DNA of 38,818 bases from a virus. Below, one piece after another: positions 23,576-31,768 of this stretch; position 1 is the stretch's first letter; each line of letters begins with the position of its first letter. The notes under the pieces are model-generated. The model was not told the origin of the DNA. It saw nothing but the letters and a program-made list of their open reading frames with translations, and did not search any database. The translations under genes were made by a program, and so were the position numbers. The stretch is from the IMG/VR virus record IMGVR_UViG_3300025430_000051, positions 1 to 38,818 of that record, one strand, 5' to 3'.

Positions 23576-24448
23576 ATGAGTTTGACTCATCAAGGCGGTT
23601 TCATCTCTGCTCAATACAATGGGCTGAACTACCCTGTTCAAACAGTAGAGTATCTTGTTGTCGCTGGAGGTGGTTCTGGTTCGTCTTATTGGGGTGGGGG
23701 CGGTGGCGCTGGTGGATTACTAACTGCAACAGGCTATTCTGTAACCATAGGATCATCAATTACTGTGACTGTTGGTGCTGGAGCATCTACTGCTTCTGCT
23801 GGGTCTGGTGGATCACAAGGAGCAAACTCTGTTTTTGGATCAATAACTGCAATTGGCGGTGGTGCTGGTGCATATGCTTCCAATAGCTCTGGTGGTGGTT
23901 CTGCTGGAGGAGCAGGAAGTTCTGGAACTGCACAAACTGGAGGCGCAGGAACATCTGGGCAAGGAAATGCAGGGGGTAATGCCTCAACATCTGGCAATGG
24001 GTATTCTTGTGGTGGAGGAGGCGGTGCAGGCTCTGCTGGTGGTAATGCTGGTGTAAATTTGGCTGGTAATGGTGGCGCAGGTTTGGGTAGTTCTATAACT
24101 GGTTCTCCTGCTATTTATGCGGCTGGAGGTGGCGGTGGTGTTCGCACAGGAACACCTGGTCTTGGTGGAGCATCAGGCTCTGGTAATAATGGTAATGGTG
24201 GCAACGGAGATTCTGGAAGCAATCCTGGAATCAATGGTCTTGCAAATACTGGCAATGGTGGTGGTGGAGGTGGTGGTTCAGGTAGTGGATCATCTGAAAC
24301 AGGTGGAGCAGGCGGTTCAGGAATCGTAGTCATCAGATACCCTTCCTATCTATCCCAAGCCACATCAACAACAGGCTCACCCACATATTATCAAGCTCTT
24401 GGTTATAACGTCTATGTTTTTAAAGCCAGTGGCACAATCACATTCTGA
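23576..24448 (+). CDS. Glycine-rich adhesin-like protein, paralogue A
   Basis: Probable receptor-binding protein. After a 23-residue N-terminus (LTHQGGFISAQYNGLNY) comes the signature VEYLVVAGGG (about 24-33) of the Gly_rich_2 type. It is followed by about 200 residues dominated by Gly, Ala and Ser (GGGGGAGGLL, TSGQGNAGG, YAAGGGGG), then GSGIVVIRYP and a terminal strand unit ending SGTITF. Glycine-rich blocks of this sort can fold as stacked polyglycine helices, as in T-even gp38 adhesin; that comparison is structural analogy. It is the first of four related domains spread over 23576-28914. Confidence 0.7.
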   Translation: MSLTHQGGFISAQYNGLNYPVQTVEYLVVAGGGSGSSYWGGGGGAGGLLTATGYSVTIGSSITVTVGAGASTASAGSGGSQGANSVFGSITAIGGGAGAYASNSSGGGSAGGAGSSGTAQTGGAGTSGQGNAGGNASTSGNGYSCGGGGGAGSAGGNAGVNLAGNGGAGLGSSITGSPAIYAAGGGGGVRTGTPGLGGASGSGNNGNGGNGDSGSNPGINGLANTGNGGGGGGGSGSGSSETGGAGGSGIVVIRYPSYLSQATSTTGSPTYYQALGYNVYVFKASGTITF

Positions 24449-24457
24449 GAACAAAAA

Positions 24458-26659
24458 ATGGCACAAGGTCTATTCACTCTCAAACAGCAGTTACAAGGCT
24501 TGATACAGAAGGCTTGGAGTAATCCATCTACTTATGCTGGTTCATTCCCAACAGGTAGCTTATCTCAATATTTGCAAGCAACATTGCCAGCAACTTTGTC
24601 TGGTCAATTTACAATTGAATTTTGGTACTATAGAAACACAACAGGCAACTCAAGTTATTTTACTTTGGGTGATGTTAATACTTCCACAGGATTAGAATTT
24701 TATATTGGTACAGGCGGTACGCTTAATCAACTTTATACCAATAATGCAACTTTATTGCAAAATACATCAACCAATCCTTATGTTTGGACTTACGTTGCTA
24801 TTACAAGGGATGCAAGTAACGTAATAAGAATGTTCATCAATGGCACATCAAATGGAACTACTGCAACAAATAGCAATGCTTTTTCAAGTACATTAAGACT
24901 TGGCGTTGAGTATTACAATGGAGCAATTGATGGTGGATGTAATGGTTTATTATCAAACTTTAGAATTTTAAATGGTACTTGCTTATACACATCTAACTTT
25001 ACTCCTTCATCATCTCCATTAAGCAATATTACAAACACAGCAATACTGACATTACAAAATTCAACAATTGTTGATAACTCAAGTAATGCTTTGTCAATTA
25101 CAAATAACGGTTCTGTTACTACTCAACAAGCATTTCCATTTACTGGCAATTCATCATACGCAACCCCCGCAGTTGAATACCTTGTTGTAGCAGGTGGTGG
25201 TGGGGGTGGATCAAATGATGGCTCTGGTGGAGGAGCTGGAGGATTGTTACAAGGAATATCAAATGTAACAGCAGGCGTATCTGTAACTGTAACTGTTGGC
25301 AGTGGAGGTGCAGGTGCAACTCCTAGCGGTACAGGAACCTCTGGTAACAATTCTGTTTTTGCAAATATTACATCTATAGGTGGTGGAGGAGGTTCTTCAT
25401 GGAACTCATCTACACCTACAAATGGATTAGCTGGTGGTTCAGGTGGTGGTGGCGGATTAAATGATAGTGGATCAATATCTGCGGTTGGTCAAGGTACTGC
25501 AAATCAAGGTAATGCTGGTGGGACTGGCTATGCTGGCGGTGGTAATGCGGGTATGGGTGGAGGTGGTGGAGGAGCAGGAACTGTCGGATTAAATGCTAGA
25601 TCGCTTGTGCCAGGTAACGGAGGCGCTGGTGTAGCATCGGCAATATCTGGAACAGTTACTACATATGCTGGAGGAGGTGGTGGTTCTCCATCAGCAAGTT
25701 CTTCAACTTTTGGTATTGGTGGTGTAGGTGGTGGTGGGACAGGAAATAATACTGCCGCTGGTGGTTCAGGAACTACTAATACAGGTGGTGGAGGAGGTGG
25801 CGGTGGATTTAATGGAACGGTTTGGGGTGGTGGCACAGGCGGATCAGGCATCGTCATCATTTCTTACCCAGATACCTATAACGCACCATCAGCATTGACA
25901 GGAACATATACTGCTTCTACAAGTGGCAGTGGTAGTATGAACTTTAATGGTTCTAGTAACAAAGTTACATATGCGTCATCATCTGCCATGAGTTTAAGTG
26001 GTCAATTTACAATTGAATGCTGGGTTTATTGGAATGGCTCATCTCCACCTTATCAAAATATTATTGGTTCAAATGATACTTTTTCTAATAATGCTTCTTT
26101 TATTAGAGTTTGGGGAACATCAGCTTTAAGTGCATTAGCAAGTAAAGTTGGAATTGGCAATGTTTCTCATGATAGTACATCAGCAGTTTATTCAACAAAT
26201 AATCTTATTGCAAATACATGGAATCACATAGCGGCAACAAGAGATAGTAGTAATATTATTCGTTTATTTATCAATGGTTTTTTAGAAAAAACAGGAACAA
26301 CTGATACAAGTTTATATGATTTTGGTCAAGGTGGGACTTGTGTAGGAGATTCACCTTGGGATGGAGCAAATGGCTGGTATTCTGGTTATATAACTAATTT
26401 AAGAATTATCAAAGGAACTTGTTTATATACAAGTTCTTTCACACCTAGCACAATTCCATTGACTTCTATTTCAGGAACATCGTTGTTATTGAATAGTGTA
26501 TCAGGAGCATATTTGCAAGATTCATCACCTAATTCTTTTTCCCCTACTTCTTCAATTTCTGTTTCAGCTCCTTGGAGCCAACTATCCCCATTTGCAACAG
26601 GACTAGGATACAAGAATCGTGTGTACACTTGGACTGGTAGCGGAACTGTGACGTTCTAA
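24458..26659 (+). CDS. LamG / glycine-rich / LamG adhesin-like protein, paralogue B
   Basis: A three-part, 733-aa surface protein. Residues about 30-215 form a concanavalin-like LamG sandwich: TIEFWYYRNTT, VWTYVAITRDASNVIRMFIN, LLSNFRILNGTCLYTSNFTP. Residues about 239-474 are the glycine-rich domain (VEYLVVAGGGGGG up to GIVIISYPDTY). Residues about 490-705 are a second LamG unit with the same landmarks (TIECWVYWNG, WNHIAATRDSSNIIRLFING, ITNLRIIKGTCLYTSSFTP). The end is again SGTVTF. The LamG units are paralogous to each other, which suggests duplication around the glycine-rich core. LamG folds often bind glycans, so a host-sugar role is likely but inferred. It starts 9 bases after paralogue A. 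Confidence 0.75.
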   Translation: MAQGLFTLKQQLQGLIQKAWSNPSTYAGSFPTGSLSQYLQATLPATLSGQFTIEFWYYRNTTGNSSYFTLGDVNTSTGLEFYIGTGGTLNQLYTNNATLLQNTSTNPYVWTYVAITRDASNVIRMFINGTSNGTTATNSNAFSSTLRLGVEYYNGAIDGGCNGLLSNFRILNGTCLYTSNFTPSSSPLSNITNTAILTLQNSTIVDNSSNALSITNNGSVTTQQAFPFTGNSSYATPAVEYLVVAGGGGGGSNDGSGGGAGGLLQGISNVTAGVSVTVTVGSGGAGATPSGTGTSGNNSVFANITSIGGGGGSSWNSSTPTNGLAGGSGGGGGLNDSGSISAVGQGTANQGNAGGTGYAGGGNAGMGGGGGGAGTVGLNARSLVPGNGGAGVASAISGTVTTYAGGGGGSPSASSSTFGIGGVGGGGTGNNTAAGGSGTTNTGGGGGGGGFNGTVWGGGTGGSGIVIISYPDTYNAPSALTGTYTASTSGSGSMNFNGSSNKVTYASSSAMSLSGQFTIECWVYWNGSSPPYQNIIGSNDTFSNNASFIRVWGTSALSALASKVGIGNVSHDSTSAVYSTNNLIANTWNHIAATRDSSNIIRLFINGFLEKTGTTDTSLYDFGQGGTCVGDSPWDGANGWYSGYITNLRIIKGTCLYTSSFTPSTIPLTSISGTSLLLNSVSGAYLQDSSPNSFSPTSSISVSAPWSQLSPFATGLGYKNRVYTWTGSGTVTF

Positions 26660-26668
26660 GGAATAAAA

Positions 26669-27535
26669 ATGAGTCAATCATATATCGGCGGAATCATCAC
26701 AGGAACATTAAACCCTTTGACATCTTTGCCTACTGCAACTGTAGAGTATTTGGTTGTGGCAGGTGGAGGTGGGGGTGGTGGCTATGATGGAGGTGGTGGA
26801 GCTGGTGGTTTATTAACTGCAAATAACTTTGCTGTAATCGCTGGTTCATCTTTAACTGTTACTGTAGGCAGTGGAGGTGCAGGAAGTTCTACTACTGGAG
26901 GTTCAGCATTAAATGGAACTAATGGTTCAAATTCAGTATTTTCATCTGTAACTGCAACTGGTGGTGGTGGCGGTGGTGGATTTTCTTCTGCTGGTTCATC
27001 AGGTGGTTCTGGTGGAGGTGGAGGTTATAGCGGTGGAGCATTTACTGCTGGTTCTGGAACATCAGGTCAAGGCTATGCAGGTGGGGTAGGTGGAACTTAT
27101 AGCGGGCCAACTTATGGTGGTGGCGGTGGTGGTTCTGGAAGTGTTGGTAGCGCAGCAACAACTGGACAACCTGGTAATGGAGGAGCAGGAACCTGCTCAA
27201 CAATTACAGGCTCAAGAGTTTTTTATGCAGGTGGCGGTGGCGGTGGTACTGATGGTGGAACTACCTTTGGGTTGGGGAATTCTGGTGGTGGTAATGGTGG
27301 CTGGAATACTACCTTGCTTGCTACAAGTGCTATTGCCAATACTGGTTCTGGAGGAGGTGCAGCAAGTGGAAATTTAGGACCTGCTGGCAATGGAGGATCA
27401 GGCATAGTCATTATTCGCTACCCTGCTAACTGTGCTCCTCCTTCCTCATTTGGTGGAGCGTCTACACCACAGGTTTATTACAATAATGGTTATCAAATTT
27501 ACGTCTGGACAAGTTCAGGCACAATTACTTTTTAA
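26669..27535 (+). CDS. Glycine-rich adhesin-like protein, paralogue C
   Basis: Close in layout to paralogue A (288 aa): a short N-terminus (SYIGGIITGTLNPLTSL), then VEYLVVAGGGGGGGYDG at about residues 26-42, a glycine-rich body with TSGQGYAGG and FYAGGGGGG, GSGIVIIRYP near residue 245 and a terminal YQIYVWTSSGTITF. The N-terminal 20 residues differ from those of its paralogues, so the shared unit is the glycine-rich domain plus the terminal strands. No charge clusters or catalytic motif. AAGGAAT precedes the ATG. Role inferred: alternative or additional receptor-binding tip. Confidence 0.7.
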   Translation: MSQSYIGGIITGTLNPLTSLPTATVEYLVVAGGGGGGGYDGGGGAGGLLTANNFAVIAGSSLTVTVGSGGAGSSTTGGSALNGTNGSNSVFSSVTATGGGGGGGFSSAGSSGGSGGGGGYSGGAFTAGSGTSGQGYAGGVGGTYSGPTYGGGGGGSGSVGSAATTGQPGNGGAGTCSTITGSRVFYAGGGGGGTDGGTTFGLGNSGGGNGGWNTTLLATSAIANTGSGGGAASGNLGPAGNGGSGIVIIRYPANCAPPSSFGGASTPQVYYNNGYQIYVWTSSGTITF

Positions 27536-27545
27536 GGAGTTTTAA

Positions 27546-28013
27546 ATGTCTCACTTTGCTCACGTTAATTCACAAGGTATCGTAGATAACGTCATTGTTA
27601 TCGAAGCAGAAACACTTGCACTTGGACACTGGGGTGACCCTTCTGAGTGGGTGCAAACAAGCTATAACACTCATGGTGGCGTACACAATGGTGGCGGTAC
27701 TCCTTTGAGAGCAAACTACGCTGGTATTGGTTACGTTTACGACAAAAACAACGATGTTTTCCATGCTCCACGTCCAGTAGACAGAAATGGTGTTACCTGT
27801 GATTCATTCACAATTGGCGCACCAACATGGCAATGGGTTAATCCTGTTGCTATGCCTGTCCATGAAGGCAAAATCTATGCATGGGATGAGCCTACAAAGG
27901 CTTGGGTTGATGTAACTCCTGTGGTTGAAGCCACTCCTACACCAACTCCTGAAGTTACACCCACCCCAACACCTACACCTGAAGTTACACCTACACCTTC
28001 AACTGGAGCCTAA
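27546..28013 (+). CDS. Fibre-region protein with Thr-Pro repeat tail, 155 aa
   Basis: The N-terminal 120 residues (HFAHVNSQGIVDNVIVIE, WVQTSYNTHGG, RANYAGIGYVYDKNNDVF, TWQWVNPVAMP) follow the pattern of a small protein I know from cyanophage and other aquatic phage tail-fibre regions. I do not know its activity. The last 35 residues are a low-complexity TPTPEVTP repeat, probably an extended flexible stalk. It lies between glycine-rich paralogues C and D, so it may be an assembly helper or small tail component. AAGGAG upstream of the ATG. The downstream gene starts two bases after the stop. Confidence 0.62.
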   Translation: MSHFAHVNSQGIVDNVIVIEAETLALGHWGDPSEWVQTSYNTHGGVHNGGGTPLRANYAGIGYVYDKNNDVFHAPRPVDRNGVTCDSFTIGAPTWQWVNPVAMPVHEGKIYAWDEPTKAWVDVTPVVEATPTPTPEVTPTPTPTPEVTPTPSTGA

Positions 28014-28014
28014 T

Positions 28015-28914
28015 ATGGCGCAGTATTCTGGAGTCTGGACGCTATCTCAAGTAAGTCAAGCTGTCAAAGCACAGAATTGGAGTGGAATTAGCCCTCCTGT
28101 TGTTGAGTACCTTGTGGTTGCTGGTGGCGGTGGTGGTGGTTATGCTAATGGCGGGGGTGGCGGTGCAGGTGGTTTGCTTTCTGGGTTTTCTTCCATAACG
28201 CAAGGAATTCAATGTTGGGTTACTGTTGGTGCTGGTGGCACAGGAGGAACTACAGCAAGTAATGCAGGTACTGGTGGAAATTCAGTTTTATTAGCTACAT
28301 CATCAAGCGCGACCACAGGAAATTTTGTAGCATCAGGTGGGGGTGGTGGGCAAGGTTATGCAACTGCTGGTAGCTCTGGTGGTTCTGGCGGAGGCGGTGG
28401 CAGATGGGATGCTGGACAAACATCTGGTGGTGCAGGTATTTCAGGCCAAGGAAACGCTGGCGGTACTGGTGGAAGTTCAAATAATTATGTAAATGGTGGT
28501 GGTGGTGGTGCTGGAACAGTTGGATTGCCAGCAACATCAATAGCTGGTAATGGGGGTGCAGGAATTGCAAGTTCTATTTCAGGCACAGTAACGGCTTATG
28601 CTGGCGGTGGTGGTGGAGGTATTGGAAATCAAACAACCACTTACGGAAGGGGTGGTGTTGGGGGTGGAGGTAATGGAGGTGGTGATTCATCTAATGCTAC
28701 TGCTGGAACTGCTAATACTGGAGGTGGTGGTGGTGGTTCAGGTGGGTTTAATGGGCCTGCAACAGGAGCCGCAGGTGGTTCAGGTATTGTCATAATCCGT
28801 TACCCCAACACCTATAAACTAGCCGCATCCACAACAGGTTCAGGAACAACACAAACCACGGCTAATGGGTATTACATCTACACATTCACAGCATCAGGTT
28901 CAATCACATTCTAA
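28015..28914 (+). CDS. Glycine-rich adhesin-like protein, paralogue D
   Basis: A 299-aa protein with N-terminus MAQYSGVWTLSQVSQAVKAQ, VEYLVVAGGGGGG at about residues 31-43, a glycine-rich body, GSGIVIIRYPNTY and a terminal YYIYTFTASGSITF. The frame is open further upstream through the Thr-Pro region of the previous gene, but ATG at 28015 is preferred. It lies immediately after that gene's stop and begins with a sequence resembling N-termini of other fibre-region proteins; the upstream extension would merely be a shadow of the repeat. Fourth copy of the glycine-rich unit; probable receptor-binding protein. Confidence 0.7.
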   Translation: MAQYSGVWTLSQVSQAVKAQNWSGISPPVVEYLVVAGGGGGGYANGGGGGAGGLLSGFSSITQGIQCWVTVGAGGTGGTTASNAGTGGNSVLLATSSSATTGNFVASGGGGGQGYATAGSSGGSGGGGGRWDAGQTSGGAGISGQGNAGGTGGSSNNYVNGGGGGAGTVGLPATSIAGNGGAGIASSISGTVTAYAGGGGGGIGNQTTTYGRGGVGGGGNGGGDSSNATAGTANTGGGGGGSGGFNGPATGAAGGSGIVIIRYPNTYKLAASTTGSGTTQTTANGYYIYTFTASGSITF

Positions 28915-28923
28915 GGACAAAAA

Positions 28924-30384
28924 ATGTCAGCATCAGGTTACACACCAATCATTCTTTATAACTCACCTACTGCTACAAATGTGCCTTCAAACGCCAATTT
29001 AGCTTTGGGTGAGCTTGCTATCAATACCACTGATGGCATTCTTTACTACAAAACCACTGGTGGAACAGTCACAGCTCTAGCAAAAGCTTCTTCTGTTGGT
29101 GGAAACTTTACCAACATTGTGGTGTCTGGTACATCCCAACTAGGTACAGTTTCTTCTGGAACATGGAACGGTTCTACCATAGGTGTTGCCTACGGTGGAA
29201 CTGGCCTTACCTCTACACCTTCTAACGGTCAAATTGACATTGGAAATGGTACAGGATTCACAAGAGCTACCTTGACTGCTGGAACTGGTGTTTCTATTGT
29301 CAACACCTCTGGTGGCATCCAAATCTCTGCTACTGGTACAGGTGGTGGTACGGTTACAAGCGTCTCAGGTTCAGGTGGCTCGACTGGTTTAACTTTCTCA
29401 GGAAGCCCAATCACTACCTCAGGCACCCTTACCCTTGGTGGCACATTAAACGTGGCTAATGGAGGCACTGGAGTGGCTTCTACGCCTGCCAACGGTCAAA
29501 TATTGATTGGCAACGGTTCAGGCTATACAGCCAATACTTTGTCTGCTGGATCAGGTATTACGATTAGTAATGGTTCTGGCAACATAACAATTTCGTCAAC
29601 TGGTGGCAGTTCTGGAGTTACAGGTATTTATGTTGGAAGTGGAATTTCAGCATCTTCGCCTACTGGTAATGTTACATTGAACAACACTGGTGTTTTGACA
29701 GTGAATGGATCAACAGGAAACATTACTAACGTAGCAATTACCTCTGCAAACAATACATTTAGTGGCTCAAACACTTTTAATACTGGAACAGTTACTGTAA
29801 ATAGTGTTATCACAGTAAATGGGTTGGCTGGTTTTGGAGCCACTAACCCCGGTTCCTCAATCAGTGGGGGTAGTTCTACTTATGCATATTTTAAAACTAC
29901 CTCAAACGCTTATTTCCCTGCACTTTTTGATTGCCAGTCAAACGCTAGTTCTGCGGCTACGTTTAATACTTTTTATACATCGTCTTCACTTATTTCGCTT
30001 TTTAGTGGAAACATTTCTAGTTACACCAATGTTGGAAGCATAACCACCAATGGAACTTCAAGTTTTTTCAATGGAACATCTGATAGAAGACTAAAAACCA
30101 ATATTACAAGTTTGTCATCAAGTGGTACATTTATTGATGCTTTACAACCTAGAATTTTTACTTGGATTAAAACTGGGTTACAAGATTCTGGTTTTATTGC
30201 TGATGAAATTCAACAAGTCATCCCAAATGCAGTTCATGGGGAACCAAATGCAGTAGATGAAAACGGAAATCCTGTTTACCAACAAGTTGACGCTTCATCT
30301 GCTGAAATGATTGCAAACATGATTGCTGAATTACAATCACTTCGCAAGCGTATTTCTGCGCTTGAATCTAACACAAAGGCGTAA
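28924..30384 (+). CDS. Tail fibre with C-terminal S74 intramolecular chaperone domain
   Basis: A 486-aa fibre. The N-terminus (SGYTPIILYNSPTATNVPSN, LGELAINTTDGILYYK, about residues 3-42) is typical of phage fibres that trimerise. The body has repeated fibre modules (GVAYGGTGLTSTPSNGQIDI, VANGGTGVASTPANGQILI). The C-terminal 100 residues are a Peptidase_S74 domain: SDRRLKTNI with the cleavage Ser at 386 and Lys at 391, then GFIADEIQQVIPNAV and a final coiled coil (MIAELQSLRKRISALE). This domain folds the trimeric fibre and then cuts itself off. All key residues are present. The ATG follows paralogue D by 9 bases with AAGGACAAAAA upstream. Confidence 0.85.
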   Translation: MSASGYTPIILYNSPTATNVPSNANLALGELAINTTDGILYYKTTGGTVTALAKASSVGGNFTNIVVSGTSQLGTVSSGTWNGSTIGVAYGGTGLTSTPSNGQIDIGNGTGFTRATLTAGTGVSIVNTSGGIQISATGTGGGTVTSVSGSGGSTGLTFSGSPITTSGTLTLGGTLNVANGGTGVASTPANGQILIGNGSGYTANTLSAGSGITISNGSGNITISSTGGSSGVTGIYVGSGISASSPTGNVTLNNTGVLTVNGSTGNITNVAITSANNTFSGSNTFNTGTVTVNSVITVNGLAGFGATNPGSSISGGSSTYAYFKTTSNAYFPALFDCQSNASSAATFNTFYTSSSLISLFSGNISSYTNVGSITTNGTSSFFNGTSDRRLKTNITSLSSSGTFIDALQPRIFTWIKTGLQDSGFIADEIQQVIPNAVHGEPNAVDENGNPVYQQVDASSAEMIANMIAELQSLRKRISALESNTKA

Positions 30385-30387
30385 CAA

Positions 30388-30564
30388 ATGGAAATCACAC
30401 TCAAATACACATTAGATGAAGTCAATGCTTTGTTGACTGCTTTAGGACAACTTCCTTTTAGCACTTCTGCAGGACTCATTAGCAACATTCAATTGCAAGC
30501 AACCCCCCAAGTTCAGGCTCAACAGCCTGCTGAAGCTACAGAAGAACCTAAGGAGCAATCATGA
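30388..30564 (+). CDS. Small hypothetical protein, 58 aa
   Basis: A short gene starting four bases after the S74 fibre stop, with its own stop overlapping the next start (ATGA). The N-terminal half reads EITLKYTLDEVNALLTALGQLP, an amphipathic helix unit that I have seen at the start of small phage proteins encoded near fibre and lysis genes. The C-terminal half is Gln/Ala/Pro/Glu-rich and probably disordered. Function unknown; no membrane segment. Coding status is supported by tight packing and amino-acid pattern. Confidence 0.6.
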   Translation: MEITLKYTLDEVNALLTALGQLPFSTSAGLISNIQLQATPQVQAQQPAEATEEPKEQS

Positions 30565-30734
30565 GTGAGAAGTGGATTCAAAAAGCGATTAAAAAGCCCG
30601 GCTCCCTGCATAAAGCCCTCCACGTCCCTGAAGGACAGAAGATCCCAACTAAGAAGTTAGCTGTCAAATCTACTGATTCACCCAAGATGGCAAAGCGTAA
30701 GACTTTAGCTAAGACTTTAAGAGGCTTTGACTGA
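30561..30734 (+). CDS. Small basic protein, 57 aa
   Basis: Starts on the stop of the preceding gene (ATGA). The sequence KWIQKAIKKPGSLHKALHVP (residues 4-23), then GQKIPTKKL and a basic end with KRKTLAKTLRGFD, is a recurrent small-phage-protein pattern. It is strongly cationic, so interaction with DNA or membranes is possible but not shown. No Cys, no signal peptide, no transmembrane segment. It ends one base before the ATG of the next gene at 30736. AAGGAG occurs about 8 bases upstream of its start. Confidence 0.6.
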   Translation: MSEKWIQKAIKKPGSLHKALHVPEGQKIPTKKLAVKSTDSPKMAKRKTLAKTLRGFD

Positions 30735-30735
30735 A

Positions 30736-30930
30736 ATGTCTGATACAGAAAAAGACTTAGCTGTTCATGTTGCTGTGTGTGATGAGCGATATAGGCAAAT
30801 AGCCCAATCTTTGAAAGAAGGAGAGCGGCGCATGACCAAGATAGAGTACTTGCTCTATGGGGTTATGTTAATGGTGCTCTTAGGGCCGGGAATCGCCGCT
30901 GAGTTCTTCAAGAAGTTCTTCGGGGTGTAG
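30736..30930 (+). CDS. Small single-span membrane protein, possible holin-related
   Basis: ATG at 30736 is preferred over an in-frame TTG at 30727 because it sits one base after the previous stop and gives MSDTEKDLAVHVAVCDERYR. The first 40 residues are a charged amphipathic helix. Residues about 41-57 (YLLYGVMLMVLLGPGIA) form one membrane segment, followed by a short tail FFKKFFGV. Small proteins with an N-terminal helix and a C-terminal membrane anchor are common in phage lysis regions, so a holin-like or holin-modulating role is possible. The location at the start of the lysis cluster supports this, but the sequence alone does not prove it. Confidence 0.6.
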   Translation: MSDTEKDLAVHVAVCDERYRQIAQSLKEGERRMTKIEYLLYGVMLMVLLGPGIAAEFFKKFFGV

Positions 30931-30932
30931 AA

Positions 30933-31649
30933 ATTGATCCGTTCACGCTGGTCGCTTTGGCTTCGGGGGCACTCAAGTTCATTAAAGACTCCTGCGAGAT
31001 GTACAAAGAAGGACGACAGCTTGTTACTGAAGCAGTCCATGAAGTTCAAGGCGTGGCCAAAGATGTACAGAATGTTAAAAAGTCAACGAAAGGCTTATTT
31101 GGCTTTTTTGCTCAGATCTTTGGACGTGAAGAGGAAAAGCATGAGGTACAGCCTCAACAGAATAAAACCGTTAAGCCAAAGAGAAAATCAGCCCTAGAGT
31201 TTGACGAAAACTTAATCTTCTCTCAAGTTGCAGAATCTTTGACTAAGTTTTTTCAAGCCTACAATGGGTTAAAGAATTATGTCAAAGAGCAAGAAGAGTT
31301 GGCCTTACACGCTGGAGATGACGAGGGACAGGACATTGCGATAAAATTGGTCATTGCCAATTTGCAAATGGAAAAGCTGAATACGGAGCTATCTGATTAC
31401 ATGGTCTACCATGTGCCAGCCGAGCTGAAGGATTTGTACAGCAGGGTTAACAACACGATTGGCGATATTGCGACCAAGCAAAGATTGGCAAGGAGGGAAG
31501 AACTGCTGAAACAACGGAGGGCGGCATGGCAACGAAGGCAAAAGCTGGATCAAATCAAAACCAGAGCCGTGGTCATAACGGTTACCCTTCTGATGATAGC
31601 GTGGACGTGGGCGATGATGATAAGTCTGACTCACTTTTCCTCGTATTAA
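30933..31649 (+). CDS. Helical protein with C-terminal membrane anchor; probable ATT start
   Basis: About 238 aa. No ATG or GTG exists at the 5' end. An ATT at 30933, two bases after the previous stop, would give an N-terminus reading (M)DPFTLVALASGALKF, which resembles the MDPF starts I associate with small phage proteins. The next option is TTG at 30957. The body is long alpha-helix with a basic linker (PQQNKTVKPKRKS, about 77-89) and a long coiled region to residue 200. Residues about 214-232 (VVITVTLLMIAWTWAMMIS) form one membrane segment. It overlaps the next gene by 124 bases in another frame. Function unknown; its place in the lysis region suggests a membrane-associated role. Confidence 0.6.
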   Translation: MDPFTLVALASGALKFIKDSCEMYKEGRQLVTEAVHEVQGVAKDVQNVKKSTKGLFGFFAQIFGREEEKHEVQPQQNKTVKPKRKSALEFDENLIFSQVAESLTKFFQAYNGLKNYVKEQEELALHAGDDEGQDIAIKLVIANLQMEKLNTELSDYMVYHVPAELKDLYSRVNNTIGDIATKQRLARREELLKQRRAAWQRRQKLDQIKTRAVVITVTLLMIAWTWAMMISLTHFSSY

Positions 31650-31768
31650 CAGTTCTTTTAATGTGCGTTTTGTTGTTATTGCTTCCTTTAATTGCTTGGA
31701 TGTATGTTGACATAAGGATGATGGAGATCAGGGTTGAGAAAGCCGTGAAAAAAGTGGATAACCAATGA
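31526..31768 (+). CDS. Small membrane protein overlapping the previous gene
   Basis: 80 aa. The start at 31526 lies inside the preceding gene in a different frame, but a strong GGAGG (31516-31520) with 5-base spacing supports it. The N-terminal 35 residues are hydrophilic and disordered (Asn, Gln, Asp). Residues about 37-59 (LFLVLTVLLMCVLLLLLPLI plus the following residues) form a single long membrane segment, and a basic/acidic amphipathic tail follows (MEIRVEKAVKKVDNQ). The 119 bases after 31649 belong only to this frame and keep the membrane pattern. Its stop overlaps the lipoprotein gene. Possible holin or holin-like protein; unproven. Confidence 0.6.
   Translation: MATKAKAGSNQNQSRGHNGYPSDDSVDVGDDDKSDSLFLVLTVLLMCVLLLLLPLIAWMYVDIRMMEIRVEKAVKKVDNQ

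Noticed and set aside
27925-28014. Upstream extension of glycine-rich paralogue D into the preceding gene
   Set aside because: The extra 30 residues are an out-of-frame reading of the Thr-Pro repeat of the previous gene. ATG at 28015 sits just after that gene's stop and gives a plausible virion N-terminus.
23787-28570. Possible CRISPR array or satellite DNA suggested by repetitive GGT/GGA sequence
   Set aside because: There are no evenly spaced identical repeats with unique spacers. The repetition is degenerate and encodes glycine-rich protein in one continuous frame.
30934-31197. 87-aa frame overlapping the start of the 238-aa membrane-anchored protein
   Set aside because: It is Arg/Lys/Ser-rich without pattern and ends within the longer gene, whose coiled-coil and membrane anchor are far more convincing.
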